A DNA stretch of 64,000 nt from Methylobacterium nonmethylotrophicum (GTDB taxonomy: Bacteria > Pseudomonadota > Alphaproteobacteria > Rhizobiales > Beijerinckiaceae). The notes beneath the pieces were generated by a model. It saw only the letters and a list, made by a program, of their open reading frames with translations. It made no database searches and was not told the origin of the DNA. The stretch covers positions 16,001 to 80,000 of the forward strand of contig NZ_SRLB01000028.1 in assembly GCF_004745635.1 (NCBI RefSeq). Direction: 5' to 3'. Of the stretch, positions 60,959-64,000 are shown piece after piece; within the stretch, counting starts at the first letter, position 1; every line of letters starts with the position of its first letter. A program made the position numbers and the translations under genes.

Positions 60959-61951
60959 ATGACGCTCCTCTCCGTCGAGAACCTCCAGGTCCATTTCCGG
61001 ACCCCGGACGGGGTCAACCGCGCGGTCGACGGCGTGTCCTTCGCGATTCGAGCCGGCGAGACCCTGGCGGTCGTCGGCGAATCCGGCTGCGGCAAGTCGG
61101 TGACCTCGATGTCGATCCTGCGGCTCCTGCCCGAGCCGCCGGCGCGGCTCGCCGGCGCCATCCGGTTCGAGGGCCGCGACCTTCTCCAGTTGCCCGAGCG
61201 CGAGATGCGCCGCATCCGCGGCAACGCCATCAGCGTGATCTTCCAGGAGCCGATGACCTCGCTCAACCCGGTGCTGAGCGTCGGCCGCCAGATCGGCGAG
61301 ACCCTGCGGCTGCATCAGGGCCTGTCGCGCAAGGAGGCCGAGGAGCGGGCGGTCGAGATGCTGGCCCTCGTCGGCATCCCGGAGCCGCGCCGCCGGGTGC
61401 GGGAATATCCGCACCAGCTCTCCGGCGGCATGCGCCAGCGGGTGATGATCGCCATCGCGCTTGCCTGCTCGCCGAAGCTCCTCATCGCCGACGAGCCGAC
61501 GACGGCCCTCGACGTGACGATCCAGGCCCAGATCCTCGACCTGATGCGCGACCTGAAGCGCCGGGTGGGAGCCGCGATCATGCTGATCACCCACGACCTC
61601 GGCGTGGTGGCGGAGGTCGCCGACCGGGTGGTGGTGATGTATGCCGGCCGCAAGGTCGAGGAGGCCAGCGTCCGCGACCTCTTCCGGGCGCCGCGTCATC
61701 CCTACACGCGCGGCCTGATGGGTGCGGTGCCGCGCCTCGGCGCCGCCGAGCGGCCGGGCGCAGCCCAGCGGCTCGCCGAGATCCCCGGCATGGTGCCGAG
61801 CCTGAAGACCCGCATCGACGGCTGCGTCTTCGCCGGCCGCTGCCCCGCCGTGACCGATCTCTGCCGGATCCATGCCCCGGCGCTGGAGCCGAAGGCGCCG
61901 GGCCAACTCGCCGCCTGCCACTACGCGCCGAAGGACGCGCTCGCCGCGTGA
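60959..61951 (+). CDS. Dipeptide-type ABC ATP-binding protein, DppD-like
   Basis: 330 residues. Walker A GESGCGKSV (about 42-50), Q-loop ISVIFQEPMTSLNPVLSVGR, signature LSGGMRQRVMIAIALACSPK, Walker B LLIADEPTTALDVTIQAQIL. The C-terminal oligopeptide-transporter domain has four cysteines (GCVFAGRCPAVTDLCRI and AACHYA) that can ligate an Fe-S cluster, as known for DppD/OppD. GTGA overlap with the DppF-like gene. Confidence 0.94.
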   Translation: MTLLSVENLQVHFRTPDGVNRAVDGVSFAIRAGETLAVVGESGCGKSVTSMSILRLLPEPPARLAGAIRFEGRDLLQLPEREMRRIRGNAISVIFQEPMTSLNPVLSVGRQIGETLRLHQGLSRKEAEERAVEMLALVGIPEPRRRVREYPHQLSGGMRQRVMIAIALACSPKLLIADEPTTALDVTIQAQILDLMRDLKRRVGAAIMLITHDLGVVAEVADRVVVMYAGRKVEEASVRDLFRAPRHPYTRGLMGAVPRLGAAERPGAAQRLAEIPGMVPSLKTRIDGCVFAGRCPAVTDLCRIHAPALEPKAPGQLAACHYAPKDALAA

Positions 61952-62943
61952 CCACGCCTCTCCTCGCGGTCAACGACCTGCGCAAGCACTTCGTCCTCGG
62001 CGGCAACCTCCTCGGCCGCGGCGCCCGCACCCTCAAGGCGGTCGACGGCGTCTCCTTCACCCTCGAGCGGGGTGAGACCCTGTCCCTCGTCGGCGAATCC
62101 GGCTGCGGCAAGTCCACGGTCGCCCGCAGCGTGATGCGCCTCTTTCCCCCGACCGCCGGCCAGGTGGTGCTCGCGGGCACCCGCATCGACGACCTCTCGG
62201 CCGGCGCGCTCCGCCCCCTGCGCCGCCGCATGCAGATGGTCTTTCAGGACCCGTTCTCGTCGCTCAATCCCCGGATGCGGGTGCGCGACATCCTGGCGGA
62301 GCCGATCCGCAACTTCGCCCTCGCCAGGACCCGCGCCGACCTGGAGGCACGCCTCGCCGCCCTGATGGAGCGGGTCGGCCTGCCGCGGGAGGCCCTGTCG
62401 CGCTTTCCCCACGAGTTCTCCGGCGGCCAGCGCCAGCGCATCGGCATCGCCCGGGCGCTCGCCGCCGAGCCGGACCTGATCATCTGCGACGAGGCGGTCT
62501 CGGCCCTCGACGTCTCCGTCAAGGCCCAGATCGTCAACCTGCTGCAGGACCTGCAGCGGGAGCTGGACCTCGCGCTCTTGTTCATCTCGCACGACCTCGC
62601 CATCGTCGAGCACATGACCCACCGGGTGGCGGTGATGTATCTCGGCAAGATCGTCGAGATCGGCCCGCGCCGCGAGATCTTCCTCGCGCCGAGGCACCCC
62701 TACACGCGGGCGCTGCTCTCCGCCGTGCCGATCCCCGAGCCCGATGCCGGCCGCACCCGCATCGTGCTGCGCGGCGACGTCCCGAGCCCGATCAACCCGC
62801 CGAGCGGGTGCCGCTTCCACACCCGCTGCCCGCATGCCTTCGACCGCTGCCGCAACGAGGAGCCGCAGCTCGATCGCGTCGGCGGCGATCACTTCGCGGC
62901 CTGCCACCTCGACGGGGCCGCCCTGCCGGCGCAGGCGGCGTGA
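61948..62943 (+). CDS. Dipeptide-type ABC ATP-binding protein, DppF-like
   Basis: 331 residues from GTG 61948. LLAVNDLRKHFVLGGNLLGR is the DppF opening; Walker A GESGCGKST (about 50-58), Q-loop MQMVFQDPFSSLNPRMRVRD, signature FSGGQRQRIGIARALAAEPD, Walker B LIICDEAVSALDVSVKAQIV, and the C-terminal domain with GCRFHTRCPHAFDRCRNEEP and AACHLD (four Cys). Walker B has Glu-Ala in place of the usual Glu-Pro, a common DppF variant. Last gene before the amidohydrolase. Confidence 0.94.
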   Translation: MTTPLLAVNDLRKHFVLGGNLLGRGARTLKAVDGVSFTLERGETLSLVGESGCGKSTVARSVMRLFPPTAGQVVLAGTRIDDLSAGALRPLRRRMQMVFQDPFSSLNPRMRVRDILAEPIRNFALARTRADLEARLAALMERVGLPREALSRFPHEFSGGQRQRIGIARALAAEPDLIICDEAVSALDVSVKAQIVNLLQDLQRELDLALLFISHDLAIVEHMTHRVAVMYLGKIVEIGPRREIFLAPRHPYTRALLSAVPIPEPDAGRTRIVLRGDVPSPINPPSGCRFHTRCPHAFDRCRNEEPQLDRVGGDHFAACHLDGAALPAQAA

Positions 62944-62985
62944 GGAACGCAATTTTTCCCTGAGTCAGCGTGAGGGAGTCGAGTC

Positions 62986-64000
62986 GTGCAGCACGAGCTG
63001 ATCCTGCGGGGCGCCCGCATCATCGATCCGTCCCAGAACCACGACGGCCTCGCGGACGTCGCCTTCAGCGATGGCCGCGTCTCAGGCTTCGGCCGCGACC
63101 TCGTGGCGGGGGAGGGGACGGTCGTGCGCGAGATGAACGGGGCGATCGTCACGCCCGGCCTCATCGACCTACACACCCACGTCTACTGGGGTGGCACGTC
63201 GCTCGGCATCGACGCGGACGAGTTCTGCCGGCTGTCGGGCGTCACCACCTCGGTCGATACCGGCAGCGCCGGGCCGGGCAACTTCCCGGGCTTCCGCAAG
63301 CACGTGATCGAGCGATCCGAGGCCCGCATCCTCGCCTACCTGCATGTCTCGTTCGCCGGCATCTACGGCTTCTCCAAGACCGTGATGGTCGGCGAGAGCC
63401 AGGACATGCGCCTGATGGCGCCCCGCGAGGCGGTGGCGGTGGCCGAGGCCAATCGCGACGTCATCATCGGCATCAAGGTCCGGGTCGGTGCCCACGCCTC
63501 GGGCACGCAAGGGACGGCGCCTCTCGAGATCGCCCTCCAGGTCGCCGAGGAGACCGGCCTGCCGCTGATGGCGCATATCGACGAGCCGCCGCCGAGCTAC
63601 GAGGCGGTGCTGGCGATGCTGCGCCCCGGGGACGTGCTCACCCACGCCTTCCGGCCGTTCCCGAACTCGCCGGTGACGGCGCAAGGCGCCGTGAAGCCGG
63701 CGGTACGGGAGGCGCGCGAGCGCGGCATCCTGTTCGACATCGGCCACGGCAAGGGCTCGTTCGCCTTCAAGACCGCCCGCGCCATGCTGGCCGGCGGCTT
63801 CCAGCCCGACACGATCTCGTCGGACGTGCATGCGCTCTGCATCGACGGCCCGGCCTTCGACCAGGTCACCACGATGTCGAAGATGCTCTGCCTCGGCATG
63901 AGCCTGAACGAGGTCATCGCGGCCTCGACGGTGAACGCCGCGGTGGCGCTCCGGCGCATGGAATACGGCACGCTGAAGGTCGGCGCGCTCGGCGACGCCA
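62986..64000 (+). CDS. Amidohydrolase/deacetylase family metallohydrolase (dihydroorotase-like), 3' end missing
   Basis: The first 338 codons, running off the window. GTG 62986 has GAGGGAG about 8 bases upstream. ELILRGARIIDPSQNHDGLA (3-22), GAIVTPGLIDLHTHVYWGGT (metal HxH, about 51-70), VIIGIKVRVGAHASGT (carbamylated-Lys position), GLPLMAHIDEPPP and GDVLTHAFRPFP (His ligands), and DTISSDVHALCIDGPAF (Asp) match the EF_0837/AHA_3915-type amidohydrolase/deacetylase group related to dihydroorotases. It follows the importer genes by 42 bases, so the imported compound is probably its substrate or precursor. Confidence 0.9.
   Translation, partial: MQHELILRGARIIDPSQNHDGLADVAFSDGRVSGFGRDLVAGEGTVVREMNGAIVTPGLIDLHTHVYWGGTSLGIDADEFCRLSGVTTSVDTGSAGPGNFPGFRKHVIERSEARILAYLHVSFAGIYGFSKTVMVGESQDMRLMAPREAVAVAEANRDVIIGIKVRVGAHASGTQGTAPLEIALQVAEETGLPLMAHIDEPPPSYEAVLAMLRPGDVLTHAFRPFPNSPVTAQGAVKPAVREARERGILFDIGHGKGSFAFKTARAMLAGGFQPDTISSDVHALCIDGPAFDQVTTMSKMLCLGMSLNEVIAASTVNAAVALRRMEYGTLKVGALGDA

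Overview
The window looks like a chromosomal segment of a high-GC alphaproteobacterium of the Hyphomicrobiales, most likely Methylobacterium or a close relative. The pointers are very GC-rich coding DNA with many GTG starts, an EcfG-type general stress sigma factor, an rpmF/rnd/lptC/lptA neighbourhood, an erpA and dgt divergent pair, and Nramp-type and MaeB-type proteins. The genus is inferred from style, not from a search. No rRNA, tRNA or CRISPR array was seen.

Layout. 0-1.2 kb: the 5' part of a DUF1236-like secreted protein behind a candidate EcfG promoter, then a sigma factor that appears to carry its NepR-like anti-sigma factor as an N-terminal domain. 1.3-4.5 kb: a class II glutamine amidotransferase divergent from a pirin, and an NAD(P)-binding oxidoreductase divergent from an HxlR regulator. 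4.8-11.6 kb: an amide-utilisation locus (ABM monooxygenase, signature amidase, five-gene urea/amide-type ABC importer). 12-18.4 kb: a scarred mobile region. It holds a LysR gene fused to a decayed transposase, two direct 864-bp copies of an inactivated IS5-type element flanking an AT-rich cargo (methyltransferase and a small unknown gene), and an MFS pseudogene. 18.4-21.8 kb: housekeeping genes rpmF, a helix-hairpin-helix protein, rnd, lptC and lptA.

22.3-26.7 kb: an amino-sugar or cell-wall-sugar catabolic island (MurQ etherase, SIS isomerase/deaminase, and a BadF-type kinase fused to a NagA deacetylase) whose last reading frame runs into the maeB terminator. 26.6-31 kb: maeB, an acetyltransferase and an Nramp-family transporter. 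31-37.3 kb: an exopolysaccharide locus (Wzz with a degenerate kinase domain, Wza-like lipoprotein, glycosyltransferase, WcaJ-type initiating transferase). 37.4-42 kb: DoxX-like protein, two tiny coupled ORFs, a large periplasmic protein, erpA and dgt. 42.4-45 kb: an SsuABC/TauABC-type importer. 45-47.2 kb: a pentapeptide-repeat membrane protein and a small secreted protein.

47.3-64 kb: two adjacent nitrogen-compound catabolic clusters. The first has a LysR regulator divergent from an N-carbamoyl-D-amino-acid hydrolase, a polar amino-acid ABC importer with two binding proteins, a polysaccharide-deacetylase-fold hydrolase and an amidohydrolase. The second has a DapA-family lyase and a LysE exporter opposite a complete dipeptide-type ABC importer and a cyclic amidohydrolase cut by the window end. 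With the amidase locus, three separate uptake-plus-hydrolysis modules for amide-bonded nitrogen compounds lie in 64 kb. Short intergenic inverted-repeat elements punctuate the segment.
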